Source: Deltaproteobacteria bacterium
Lineage (GTDB): Bacteria; Desulfobacterota; Desulfobaccia; Desulfobaccales; 0-14-0-80-60-11
Length of the DNA stretch: 64,000 bases
Assembly: GCA_030018495.1 (NCBI GenBank)
Contig: JASEFS010000007.1
Location: 1 to 64,000, forward strand
Direction of reading: 5' to 3'
In this document: positions 24,181 through 31,008 of the stretch, one piece after another
Numbering within the stretch: position 1 is the first letter of the stretch
Layout: each line of letters begins with the position of its first letter
Notes under the pieces: generated by a model
What the model was told of the DNA's origin: nothing
Database searches by the model: none
Seen by the model: the letters and a program-made list of their open reading frames with translations, nothing else
Translations under genes and position numbers: made by a program

Positions 24181-24547
24181 GAAAAAACAGCTAATTACAA
24201 ATATGGAAAATAATTTTTTACAAAAAGGTCAACTCCCCACTGACCCCCTGGAAAAGGGCCGGGCTTCCCACCACCCCCCTTATTCCCCCACCTGTTTCCC
24301 ACCGTTTTCAGACCTGGGGGCGAGCAAGGGTAACCTTTTTATATTTCAATATAATTCCGGGGACGCAAACGGGTGTAACGAAGCGAACAACGACTCCTTT
24401 ACCATTTATATGCACTACTGTTTTGCCGGTATTTACCCCTTAAAAGTGGCGTAGGCGGGATACCCCTGGCGGGGCTATTTCGGGGCTTTGGCATACCGGG
24501 TGCTACCGTACCCTTGTGCTTGCCTTGTTTCGTCTCCCGGGACTTTG
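24181..24547. other. Intergenic region before the terminase ATPase gene
   Basis: About 370 bp without a convincing gene. The first part, right after the TerS-like stop, carries a GGATTGTGAGA motif (24172-24182) that recurs twice near 25590 and 25610 beyond the ATPase gene. A C-rich stretch (24235-24310) follows, then AT-rich DNA. Possible packaging-site or RNA region; nothing firm. Confidence 0.35.
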
Positions 24548-25465
24548 ATGGTTGCATCTGTGCTCACCTCCAATAGCCACCTTACCGGTCGGGAGATCCT
24601 CCAGTGGGTGGAGCACCATCGGGCCGTGGGTTTTGCCGGTCCAGAGGAACTCCTGGACTTCATCGACATCTTCTGGGACATCCGGGTGCCCCGGGTTAAG
24701 GTCTGTCCGGAGCACACCCCGCCAGCGGAATACGTGGTGGCCTCCTTTTTTGAAGAGGTCCTGGACTGCGTCTGCTGGGCCAACCGCAGCGGTGGCAAGA
24801 CTTTGAACGGCGCCCTGGTGACTTGGCTGGATTCGGTGTTCAAGGGCAACTGCGAGACCAAGATTTTGGGCGGCTCGGGGGAGCAGAGCCTCCGCATGTA
24901 CGAGCATATCAAGAGTTTTGTCACTCCACCCTTCCAGCACTTGGTGGAGGGGGAGGCCCTGCGCACCCGGACCCACCTGGTGAACGGCTCCAACATCCAG
25001 ATATTAACAGCCTCCACCAAGTCCGTCCGTGGCCCCCATCCTCAGAAGCTGAAGCTGGACGAGGTGGACGAGTTTGAGGACCGGATATATGAGGCCGCAC
25101 TCCTGATCCCCAAATCGGCCAAGGGCATCCGGGCCTCAGTGCAGATTTACTCCACCATGCACAAGGCCTACGGCCTGATGAACCGGGTGATCACCGAGGC
25201 GGCGGAGAGCGGTTACCGGGTCTTCAAGTGGTGCGTTTTTGACGTCATGGAAAAATGCGTGGGCCGGGACTGCGAGACCTGCGAACTCTGGGAGGACTGT
25301 GAAGGGAGAGCCAAGGAAGCTGATGGCTTTTACCCGGTGGAGGACGCCATTTCCGCAAAACGCAAGGTGTCCAGAGAGACCTGGGAATCGGAGATGCTGT
25401 GCCGCATGCCCAGCCAGGAGGGACTGATCTATAAGGAATTCGACTTGTCGATACACGTTATTTAA
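24548..25465 (+). CDS. Terminase large subunit, ATPase domain as separate protein
   Basis: The 305-aa product has the packaging ATPase motifs: Walker A-like CWANRSGGKT near residue 80, Walker B KLKLDEVDEF near residue 165, and the coupling segment SVQIYSTMHKAYG. A Cys cluster (CVGRDCETCELWEDC) follows. It ends at SIHVI-stop, the point where other TerL proteins enter the nuclease domain; that domain is encoded upstream at 23162-23671. Start is uncertain: ATG at 24548 or TTG at 24488, neither with a strong ribosome site. Confidence 0.85.
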   Translation: MVASVLTSNSHLTGREILQWVEHHRAVGFAGPEELLDFIDIFWDIRVPRVKVCPEHTPPAEYVVASFFEEVLDCVCWANRSGGKTLNGALVTWLDSVFKGNCETKILGGSGEQSLRMYEHIKSFVTPPFQHLVEGEALRTRTHLVNGSNIQILTASTKSVRGPHPQKLKLDEVDEFEDRIYEAALLIPKSAKGIRASVQIYSTMHKAYGLMNRVITEAAESGYRVFKWCVFDVMEKCVGRDCETCELWEDCEGRAKEADGFYPVEDAISAKRKVSRETWESEMLCRMPSQEGLIYKEFDLSIHVI

Positions 25466-25740
25466 ACTAAAGCGATAACGTTACTTTCCTCATAACCAAA
25501 TAATAATAACAAGACCAATAACAATTGGGAGCGGTGAAGTTTGTCCTAAAATAAAAGTAACGCTTATAACAATGTTCAACAATACTTAGGATTGTGAGAT
25601 TAAACTTACGATTGTGAGAAAATACATGTTGCTATAGGTGCGTAATATTATAGGAATAAACTAAAACACGATAACAAATAATGAATAACTTAATACTACA
25701 TAACAGTAAGGGTGGTGATGCTTATTTGCTAATCAAATAA
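25466..25740. repeat. AT-rich non-coding segment with direct repeats
   Basis: Strikingly AT-rich against its surroundings. AACTAAA followed by CGATAAC occurs twice (about 25464-25480 and 25661-25676), and (G)GATTGTGAGA occurs twice (about 25590 and 25610), matching a copy at the TerS-like gene end. It may be a packaging or replication start site, or the variable 5' part of the structured RNA that follows. Confidence 0.5.
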
Positions 25741-26394
25741 CAGCAGGGCCGGGTGGGAGGCCAAACGGGAATGCGGCTCCCACAGGTTACATGTTAACCG
25801 AAAAAACCCAGGTAACGGAAGCAGACCTGGCCCAATCAGAGAGGAAATAGCAATCCTGGCAGCCTTACGAGGTGGGCGAAATTGCAAGTTCCCCCGATCA
25901 CCTGAATGCGGGTGACGGCGAAGGGGTCCCGGCGAACTAGATCGAATCTGGGTAGGCGGGTAGGCGGCGCCACCGAAAGCGACCAGCAACTGAGCGGCTT
26001 GATGATGAATCTAAACGCTCACAGTTTTTTGGATTTACTGAGAAGAATCCTGGTGTTCAGGCACCTAAAACCCTGAGTCGTAAAACCGAGCCGGAGACGA
26101 GGCGAAAATCGGGAACGCCGGTTAGTGAGTACCTGAGGCGCAGGCCGGCCAGCGGGTGGTGCGAGCGACGGGACCGCTGGAAGGAAGGCGAAAGCGAGAG
26201 GCGCAAGCGATGATTAGCAGCCGGGTTGGGAAGCGATGAAGCCGTTGACCCTGGATGGCTTGTGGGTGGGCCGATAACGAACCCTGGGCGGGTTGCCCTC
26301 AAGGACCCAGATCAAGGCGTTGAAGGAGGGGGCGGGAGCCAAGGTTCCTGTCTCCCATTGAGCGCCTTGCTCGAATTCCAAACGGGAGGACAGG
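25741..26394 (+). ncRNA. Candidate large structured phage RNA, class unassigned
   Basis: About 650 nt without coding signal but full of stable hairpins: GTGGGAG/CTCCCAC (25753-25759 with 25777-25783), GGTTA/TAACC (25785-25799), CCAGGT/ACCTGG (25808-25813 with 25825-25830), CCAGCGG/CCGCTGG (26149-26155 with 26174-26180), AAGCC/GGCTT (26239-26261), and small stems capped by GAAA (26190-26193) and GCAA (26203-26206) tetraloops. Size, GNRA loops and phage setting recall GOLLD or ROOL RNAs, but I cannot confirm membership. A 3'-terminal stem covers the ribosome site of the next gene. Confidence 0.6.
26347..26394 (+). promoter_or_regulatory. Ribosome-site-sequestering stem
   Basis: CCTGTCTCCC (26347-26356) pairs with GGGAGGACAGG (26384-26394) through ten base pairs and one bulged G. 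The GGGAGGA ribosome site of the 26395 gene lies inside the stem, so its translation should depend on opening this structure. Confidence 0.6.
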
Positions 26395-26577
26395 ATGATG
26401 ACAAAGACGGATTTGAAGAGGCAACCGGTGAGCAGCCTCAAGCGGATTGCCAACTACATGGGCATTATAGTTCCCCGGGATTTCTCCCGGGACGACATCT
26501 TCGAAACCATCTGCGACCGGCTGGGCAGCCCGGAAGAAAACCGGGTCGGCTGGTGGCTCCTGGACCAATGGAAGTAG
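26395..26577 (+). CDS. Small SAP/Rho-N-like protein (60 aa)
   Basis: Two adjacent ATGs (26395, 26398) follow GGGAGGA. The segment VSSLKRIANYMGIIVPRDFSRDDIFETI has the helix-turn-helix pattern of SAP/Rho-N-terminal domains that bind nucleic acid. It is the first gene after the structured RNA and its ribosome site is paired in the 3' stem of that RNA, so binding of its own leader is conceivable. Confidence 0.55.
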   Translation: MMTKTDLKRQPVSSLKRIANYMGIIVPRDFSRDDIFETICDRLGSPEENRVGWWLLDQWK

Positions 26578-26589
26578 GAGGGAGAAGAA

Positions 26590-26781
26590 ATGGCGGAGCA
26601 AGTCACGAATTGTCTGAGCGAAAGTTGCATCGGCTGCCGGCATCTTCATCTGCACCTGGGCCAATACCGCTGCTTCAAGGCCAGGCACGCAGCCGAAGGC
26701 GAGTTCATCTGCTGGCCCAAAGTCGGGACCCAGTACCCCCGGCCGATTCGAAACCGGGAGAGATGCTACGAAGCAAATTAG
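26590..26781 (+). CDS. Cysteine-rich small protein (63 aa)
   Basis: GGAGGGAGAAG precedes the ATG. The product has cysteines arranged CLSESCIGCRHLHLHLGQYRCF with two histidines and further Cys at the end, suggesting a zinc or iron site. Thirteen bases after the previous gene, in the same operon. Function unknown. Confidence 0.55.
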   Translation: MAEQVTNCLSESCIGCRHLHLHLGQYRCFKARHAAEGEFICWPKVGTQYPRPIRNRERCYEAN

Positions 26782-26789
26782 GGGGGACT

Positions 26790-27005
26790 ATGGACCTGGA
26801 GGAAATGCGGGAAGATCTGGAAATGATCCGGAAGGCCCTGGAGTTGATCGAAAACCGGGCCTTTTCCATCATGCAAAACCTGGATGCCCATGGTGGAGGA
26901 GTCCCCATGGAATTCATCGGGCAGTTTAGAAGAGCCCATGAGGAGCTGTCCGACATGGTAAATCACCTGGCCGACCTGACCGGGTTGGAAAAAGAAGAAC
27001 ATTAA
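26790..27005 (+). CDS. Small helical hypothetical protein (71 aa)
   Basis: Start at the ATG at 26790 after a GGGGGG tract. The product is acidic and almost fully helical (LEEMREDLEMIRKALELIE ... AHEELSDMVNHLADL), a likely coiled coil. It is the last gene before a terminator at 27044-27076. Confidence 0.5.
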   Translation: MDLEEMREDLEMIRKALELIENRAFSIMQNLDAHGGGVPMEFIGQFRRAHEELSDMVNHLADLTGLEKEEH

Positions 27006-27043
27006 CCCGCCTCGGACCCATGCCTCGAATCCTACCCCCACGG

Positions 27044-27076
27044 GGGCCCGGGCTACCGGGCCCTCGCCCTTTTTTT
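27044..27076 (+). terminator. Rho-independent terminator
   Basis: GGGCCCGG (27044-27051) pairs with CCGGGCCC (27056-27063) around a GCTA loop; a run of seven T follows six bases later. Confidence 0.65.
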
Positions 27077-27080
27077 GCCG

Positions 27081-27122
27081 TGCCTCCTTTAAGGGTAAAA
27101 CCCTTTCAAATTGGAGGCAGCT
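27081..27122 (+). promoter_or_regulatory. Leader hairpin with GGTAAAACC loop motif
   Basis: AAGGG-TAAAA-CCCTT (27091-27105) lies inside an outer GCCTCC/GGAGGC stem (27082-27087 with 27113-27118) that covers the ribosome site of the 27123 gene. A matching leader precedes 27954. Confidence 0.5.
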
Positions 27123-27356
27123 ATGCACCAAAAGGCTATTGACAAGCTGGAGCGGATCAAAGCCCAGATGCTGGGTCTGTTGGAAGAGGCGGTGGAGGTC
27201 CTGATGGACCATCCCGGCATTGCCCACCGGTCCTATGAGACCTGGGTAGCCAGGATCGAGACGGCCCTGACGGACCAGAGCGAATTTTGCCTGTCCTGCG
27301 ACTACACCCTGGAGGACGCCATCGAGGCTTTGAAGAATGAGAGGTGGGCGGCATGA
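27123..27356 (+). CDS. Small hypothetical protein (77 aa)
   Basis: Starts at the ATG at 27123 with GGAGG six bases upstream. Helical, with a CLSCDYTLEDAIEALKNE segment near the end. The stop overlaps the next start (ATGA), so the pair is co-translated. No family recognised. Confidence 0.5.
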   Translation: MHQKAIDKLERIKAQMLGLLEEAVEVLMDHPGIAHRSYETWVARIETALTDQSEFCLSCDYTLEDAIEALKNERWAA

Positions 27357-27595
27357 AATCAAGGTTTCCCGAGCACCTCATCGTGGCCGCAGCGGAGGTC
27401 ATGGGGCCAGTCACCCGGGAACTGACCTGGAGAACCCGGGCAGCCCTGGAGCGGGGCGAGACCCCTCCACTGGTGGGCGCCCTGACCTGGGCTGATATGG
27501 CTCGTTGGATTGAAAATGCCAAGGGCAAAAAAAGAGGAGAGGGCAACCATGAAAATCTCACCGGCTCAAATCAAGAGGATAATCAGGGGCGTTAA
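27353..27595 (+). CDS. Small hypothetical protein (80 aa)
   Basis: Begins in the ATGA overlap with the preceding gene. The product has a helical N-terminal two thirds (HLIVAAAEVMGPVTRELTWR) and a charged, Asn-rich tail that overlaps the next gene by 47 bases, so its last residues may not matter functionally. Function unknown. Confidence 0.5.
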   Translation: MKSRFPEHLIVAAAEVMGPVTRELTWRTRAALERGETPPLVGALTWADMARWIENAKGKKRGEGNHENLTGSNQEDNQGR

Positions 27596-27872
27596 AGGAC
27601 TTGTCCCCCAGGCTACTGATATTGAAGTTGGCGTAAGGGCAGGCACCGAGAACAGTCTTCTTTGGGGAGAAGAGGATGACCTTGAATATACCACGGCATT
27701 GACCCCTCCGGCTTTCGAGGTCAAGGAAACGGAAACTGGCGAGGTGGTCTTAGACCTTTATGTCTATACGGAAAACGACGGGCTTTACTGCAACCTTGAC
27801 GCCCACCTGGAAAGGGGGAGCAAGAGGATAAGGGTCTATGACCCCTTCTCTAAAAAAGAGGTCTTTGTCTGA
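27549..27872 (+). CDS. Hypothetical protein (107 aa)
   Basis: Start at the ATG at 27549 preceded by GAGAGGGC. The product has a short basic helical opening followed by alternating hydrophobic strands (EVVLDLYVYTENDGLYCNL), a small beta-rich domain. Last gene before a strong terminator. No family recognised. Confidence 0.5.
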   Translation: MKISPAQIKRIIRGVKGLVPQATDIEVGVRAGTENSLLWGEEDDLEYTTALTPPAFEVKETETGEVVLDLYVYTENDGLYCNLDAHLERGSKRIRVYDPFSKKEVFV

Positions 27873-27880
27873 ACAACCCC

Positions 27881-27908
27881 GGGGGCCTGCGTGCCCCCGA
27901 TTTTTTTT
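27881..27908 (+). terminator. Rho-independent terminator
   Basis: GGGGGC (27881-27886) pairs with GCCCCC (27893-27898), followed within two bases by eight T residues. Confidence 0.85.
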
Positions 27909-27913
27909 GCCGT

Positions 27914-27953
27914 GACTCCTCTAAGGTAAAAACCATTTTATGGAGGCAAGGCG
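27914..27953 (+). promoter_or_regulatory. Second leader copy with GGTAAAAACC motif
   Basis: The order terminator T-run, GCCGTG, CTCCT, AAGGTAAAAACCATT, GGAGGCA repeats the leader at 27081-27122. The inner AAGGT/ACC(A)TT stem is weaker here, and CTCC/GGAG can again cover the ribosome site of the 27954 gene. Confidence 0.5.
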
Positions 27954-28160
27954 ATGAAAGAGAAAGAGATCGTTTGGCAGGGAGAAAAAGACCGGCTGTT
28001 GCAGGTGTGCCGCCCCTGTCCCTGTGGCTGCGATGACCGGGGCGGTCGCCCTGGGGTCGGATATCTCACCGGGTCGGACGAAGAGGGCAACGGCTTCACG
28101 GTCTGGATTGAATCCGAGGAAGTTTTCCAGCGACTGGAAAAACTGCTGGCCCTGGAATAA
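27954..28160 (+). CDS. Small Cys-containing protein (68 aa)
   Basis: Strong GGAGG upstream. VCRPCPCGCDD supplies four closely spaced cysteines, possibly a metal site, followed by a small beta-rich region with GFTVWIESEEVF. It precedes the AAA+ gene by 12 bases. Function unknown. Confidence 0.55.
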   Translation: MKEKEIVWQGEKDRLLQVCRPCPCGCDDRGGRPGVGYLTGSDEEGNGFTVWIESEEVFQRLEKLLALE

Positions 28161-28172
28161 AGGAGGCGAGCG

Positions 28173-29615
28173 ATGATTACCGACTATTTGAAAGCCGGAT
28201 ATCCGGTCCTGCTGGTCAGGACCCATGAGCCGGAGCGGTTCATCGGCTCTGCTTCCCAGCAGGCCAACGGCCGGACATCTTTGCAGTGGGATGTGGTCAG
28301 GGGTTACCGGGAAATGGGCAATGGAGCTGAGTGGCAGGAGTGCGACCCCTTTGACCTGCCCAACATGGCGGCCAAAGGAACGGAAAAAGCGGTCTGGTTT
28401 CTCCGCAACTTCCACTTTTGGCTGAATGAGCCACCGGTTATTCAAGCCATCCAGAACAACCTGCCAGTGTACAAGACCAAGGGCATCACCCTGGTCATCA
28501 TCTCCGCGGACGTCAGGCTTCCTCTGGAACTGGAGCGGGAGGTGGTGGTGCTTGACTTCCCCCTTCCCACCCGGGAAGAACTGAAAACCATCCTGGGCGG
28601 CCTGGTCGAAAGCACAGGGATCGAGCCGGAAGACACAGAGGTGGTCTTGGATGCAGCCCAGGGGCTCACCTGGGAGGAAGCGGAAAACGCCCTAGCCCTG
28701 GCCCTGGTGCGGCAGAAGCAGTTTGACCCTCATACCATCTGCACCCTGAAGGCCCAGATGGTGGAGAAGTCGGCGGCCCTTCATTTCTCCCAGTTCACCG
28801 AGACCTTCGCCACCCTGGGGGGCCTGGAGAACTTGAAGGATTGGACGCTGAATCGCTTCAAGAATCGGAAGCCCGGCCTACCTTTCCGGGGCATTCTGCT
28901 CCTGGGAGTCCCTGGGACCGGGAAGAGCCACTTCGCCAAGGCCCTGGGGAACGAGGTGAGCTGGCCGGTGCTGTCTTTAGACATGGGCCGGGTCTTCGGG
29001 TCGCTCGTGGGCGAAAGCGAAGCCAAGATGCGGGAGGCCCTGAAGGTGGTGGATGCCATGGCGCCCTGCGTGCTGTTCATAGATGAGATCGAGAAGGGGC
29101 TGGCAGGGGTGGGTGGTTCCTCCTCCGACGGGGGCACGACCCAACGGGTGGGCGGCACTTTCCTTACCTGGCTGAATGACCATACCAGCCAGGTCTTCGT
29201 CATCGCCACCTGCAACGATTATTCGAAAATCCCGCCGGAATACACCCGAATAGGCAGGTGGGACGCCATATTTTTCGTGGACAACCCGGGGACCAGGGAG
29301 CAACTGGACATCCTGGACATTTACCTCAACCAGTTCATGGGTAAGACCATCGGGACTCTGATGGCCGAGAGTGACGGCCGGGTCAAAATCCCTGACCTGG
29401 ATGGATACAGCGGCGCGGAAATCCGCCAGGTGGCCATCGAGGCGGCCTATAACGGCGGGGACCTGGAAGCCTCGGCCCGGTTCGTCATCCCCATAAGTAA
29501 ATCACAAAAACAGCAGATGGACGCCCTGCGGGAATGGGCCAGGGCAAGGACCATACCGGCCAGCAAAGCGCTGGCCATGGAGGAAGTGAAGGCAAAAAGG
29601 AGGGTGCAGCTATGA
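28173..29615 (+). CDS. Ycf46-like AAA+ ATPase
   Basis: The 480-aa protein has an N-terminal domain resembling a degenerate ATPase (TLVIISADVRLPLELE near residue 110) and a C-terminal AAA+ module with Walker A GVPGTGKSH near residue 247, Walker B CVLFIDEIEK near residue 300, sensor 1 IATCND and an arginine-finger region YTRIGRWD. This two-part layout is that of Ycf46, a cyanobacterial/plastid AAA protein of uncertain role. The next two genes are DUF1257 (Ycf35) and DUF2997 members, strengthening the call. Overlaps the following gene by four bases. Confidence 0.75.
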   Translation: MITDYLKAGYPVLLVRTHEPERFIGSASQQANGRTSLQWDVVRGYREMGNGAEWQECDPFDLPNMAAKGTEKAVWFLRNFHFWLNEPPVIQAIQNNLPVYKTKGITLVIISADVRLPLELEREVVVLDFPLPTREELKTILGGLVESTGIEPEDTEVVLDAAQGLTWEEAENALALALVRQKQFDPHTICTLKAQMVEKSAALHFSQFTETFATLGGLENLKDWTLNRFKNRKPGLPFRGILLLGVPGTGKSHFAKALGNEVSWPVLSLDMGRVFGSLVGESEAKMREALKVVDAMAPCVLFIDEIEKGLAGVGGSSSDGGTTQRVGGTFLTWLNDHTSQVFVIATCNDYSKIPPEYTRIGRWDAIFFVDNPGTREQLDILDIYLNQFMGKTIGTLMAESDGRVKIPDLDGYSGAEIRQVAIEAAYNGGDLEASARFVIPISKSQKQQMDALREWARARTIPASKALAMEEVKAKRRVQL

Positions 29616-29839
29616 TGCTGGTGACCGTATCGTCTGAAACCAGCGTTATTGAGACCCGGGAGGGCTTCAAGTTGGCCCTCCCGAAGTTTTTGTGGACCAT
29701 CCTGGAGGCAAGGGCCAAATCTTTGCACCAGGGAGACCTCGAGGCCACCGTCATGGAACTGGTGGCGGACGAGTTGCTCAGGTGGTTCAGCGAGGCGAGC
29801 CGGAAGGTGATCCCGGTTCCGGCTCCCTCCCTTAACTGA
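29612..29839 (+). CDS. Small hypothetical protein (75 aa)
   Basis: Starts at the ATG at 29612, overlapping the AAA+ gene stop (ATGA), with AGGAGG ten bases upstream. Helical core FLWTILEARAKSLHQGDLEATVMELVADELLRW. It lies between the AAA+ and DUF1257 genes, so it may belong to their complex. No family recognised. Confidence 0.5.
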   Translation: MMLVTVSSETSVIETREGFKLALPKFLWTILEARAKSLHQGDLEATVMELVADELLRWFSEASRKVIPVPAPSLN

Positions 29840-29866
29840 AGGAGACATTCATCATAGGAGGCGGTG

Positions 29867-30274
29867 ATGTCCCACTATAGCGAAGTCGCAATCGAGTTGA
29901 CCGACGAGGGCTGCCTGGTGGCGGCCCTTGGACGTTTAGGGTTCAAGGGCAAGGTGGAGGTCCACCAGGAAGCCCAGGCCCTTTACGGTTACCAGGGCGA
30001 CGTGCGGCCCCCGAAGGCCCATGTAATTATCCGGCGGGAGCACGTGGGCCAAGCGGCCAACGACCTGGGGTTCGAGCGGCAGCCTGACGGCAAGTGCCGG
30101 GTCTGGGTGTCGGAGTACGACCAAAAATACAACAAGTATGACGACGCCTGGATGGGCAGGCTCAAGCAGGCTTACGGGGTGGAAAAGGCCCGGTCCGAAG
30201 CTAGGAAGAAGGGCTACCGGGTCAGCGAACAGAAACTGGACGACGGCCGCATCCGGCTGGTGCTGAGGAGGTAA
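29867..30274 (+). CDS. DUF1257 (Ycf35-like) protein
   Basis: The 135-aa product starting MSHYSEVAIELTDEGCLVAALGRLGF matches the DUF1257 family (MSH-S-I opening, LGF, then AHVIIRREHVG). Homologues include plastid Ycf35. Biochemical role unknown. AGGAGG lies upstream; a GTG at 29864 is an alternative start. Located between the Ycf46-like ATPase and DUF2997 gene. Confidence 0.75.
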   Translation: MSHYSEVAIELTDEGCLVAALGRLGFKGKVEVHQEAQALYGYQGDVRPPKAHVIIRREHVGQAANDLGFERQPDGKCRVWVSEYDQKYNKYDDAWMGRLKQAYGVEKARSEARKKGYRVSEQKLDDGRIRLVLRR

Positions 30275-30277
30275 GCC

Positions 30278-30472
30278 ATGAGCGAAGAGATCGTGCTGGA
30301 ATTTTGGGAAGACGGCCAAGTGAACCTGGAGGGCAAGGGCTTCAAAGGCCAGGCGTGTTTCAAGGAAATGCAGTTCCTGAAGGACGCCCTGGGTGTGGAA
30401 ACCTCATTCACTAAGAAGCAGGATTTCTATCAAACGGAGGTCAGGAGAGATGGCAAGGTCAAAGCAAGGTAA
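30278..30472 (+). CDS. DUF2997-like protein (64 aa)
   Basis: EIVLEFWEDGQVNLEGKGFKGQACFKE fits the short DUF2997 family (a beta-hairpin with DG and GF-G-C motifs), whose members commonly neighbour DUF1257 genes. It starts three bases after the DUF1257 stop with GAGGAGG upstream. Function unknown. Confidence 0.7.
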   Translation: MSEEIVLEFWEDGQVNLEGKGFKGQACFKEMQFLKDALGVETSFTKKQDFYQTEVRRDGKVKAR

Positions 30473-30626
30473 AGATCAGGTGGGAGAAGAGCACACCCTG
30501 GTATTCACGGAAGACGGCAAGGCGGCCACCTGGTGGTGGACCCCGGAAATTCAAAAGCTGCTCCTGGTCCTGGGATCGCCCATCCCGGAACTGGATGACC
30601 TGATAACCAATCCCTGGTGCGGGTGA
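30450..30626 (+). CDS. Small hypothetical protein (58 aa)
   Basis: Start at the ATG at 30450 with AGGAG upstream, overlapping the DUF2997 gene by 23 bases. A LVFTEDGKAATWWWTPEIQKLL segment is notable for three consecutive Trp. No family recognised. Confidence 0.5.
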   Translation: MARSKQGKDQVGEEHTLVFTEDGKAATWWWTPEIQKLLLVLGSPIPELDDLITNPWCG

Positions 30627-30637
30627 GGAGGATAACA

Positions 30638-30892
30638 ATGGCGAAAGTGGTGATCTTCATGGAAGGCGGCATCGCCCAGAGCGTCCTGGCCGATGGCGAG
30701 GACGTGGAGGTGATCATCCTGGACGGAGACATTGACGGCATCGAGGATGACAACCCCAGGCTCAAGAAGTTCGAGGATGACACCTATTACGTGGCCGAGG
30801 GGGTAGACCTGGTGGACCCGGAATATGTGAACGAGGTTTTCCGGGTGGTGGGCGGCGATCCCGAACTGCAACCTAACATCACCAAAGGGTAA
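30638..30892 (+). CDS. Small acidic hypothetical protein (84 aa)
   Basis: Starts at the ATG at 30638 after GGAGG. Strongly acidic (VIILDGDIDGIEDD) with beta-rich opening AKVVIFMEGGIAQSVLADGE. Its stop codon is part of a GGGTAAAAACCT motif shared with the end of the ParB gene. No family recognised. Confidence 0.5.
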   Translation: MAKVVIFMEGGIAQSVLADGEDVEVIILDGDIDGIEDDNPRLKKFEDDTYYVAEGVDLVDPEYVNEVFRVVGGDPELQPNITKG

Positions 30893-31008
30893 AAACCTCA
30901 TTCTCTGACCCAGCCCAGGGGCTTAAGTCCCTGGTTTGGGATGAGGGAGCGATGTTTCCCCCAAAAGGCCGGTCATTGACCGGCCTTAATCATTTAAGGA
31001 GGTACGTG
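30893..31008 (+). other. Intergenic double-hairpin region
   Basis: CCAGGG/CCCTGG (30915-30920 with 30929-30934) and a perfect ten-pair stem AAGGCCGGTC/GACCGGCCTT (30965-30974 with 30978-30987). Neither has a clean T-tract, so they may be processing or weak termination sites. An ATG at 30952 is in frame with the next gene but lies before the second hairpin. Confidence 0.5.

Noticed and set aside
24203-24454. Plus-strand 83-codon frame after the TerS-like gene
   Set aside because: No ribosome site, odd composition and no domain; treated as non-coding.
23162-25465. Trans-splicing of the two terminase halves
   Set aside because: The nuclease half has its own start overlapping an upstream stop (ATGA) and is preceded by coding sequence, leaving no room for a 3' intron part.
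25741-26394. Group II intron in the terminase gene
   Set aside because: A segment near 26086-26122 (AGCCGG ... CCGGTT) faintly resembles domain V, but the AGC-GNRA-bulge geometry is wrong, there is no intron protein, and no 3' exon follows.
25729-26453. Minus-strand open frames of 79-86 codons across the structured region
   Set aside because: They lack ribosome sites, are Pro/Arg/Ser-rich in the manner of chance frames, and run against all neighbouring genes.
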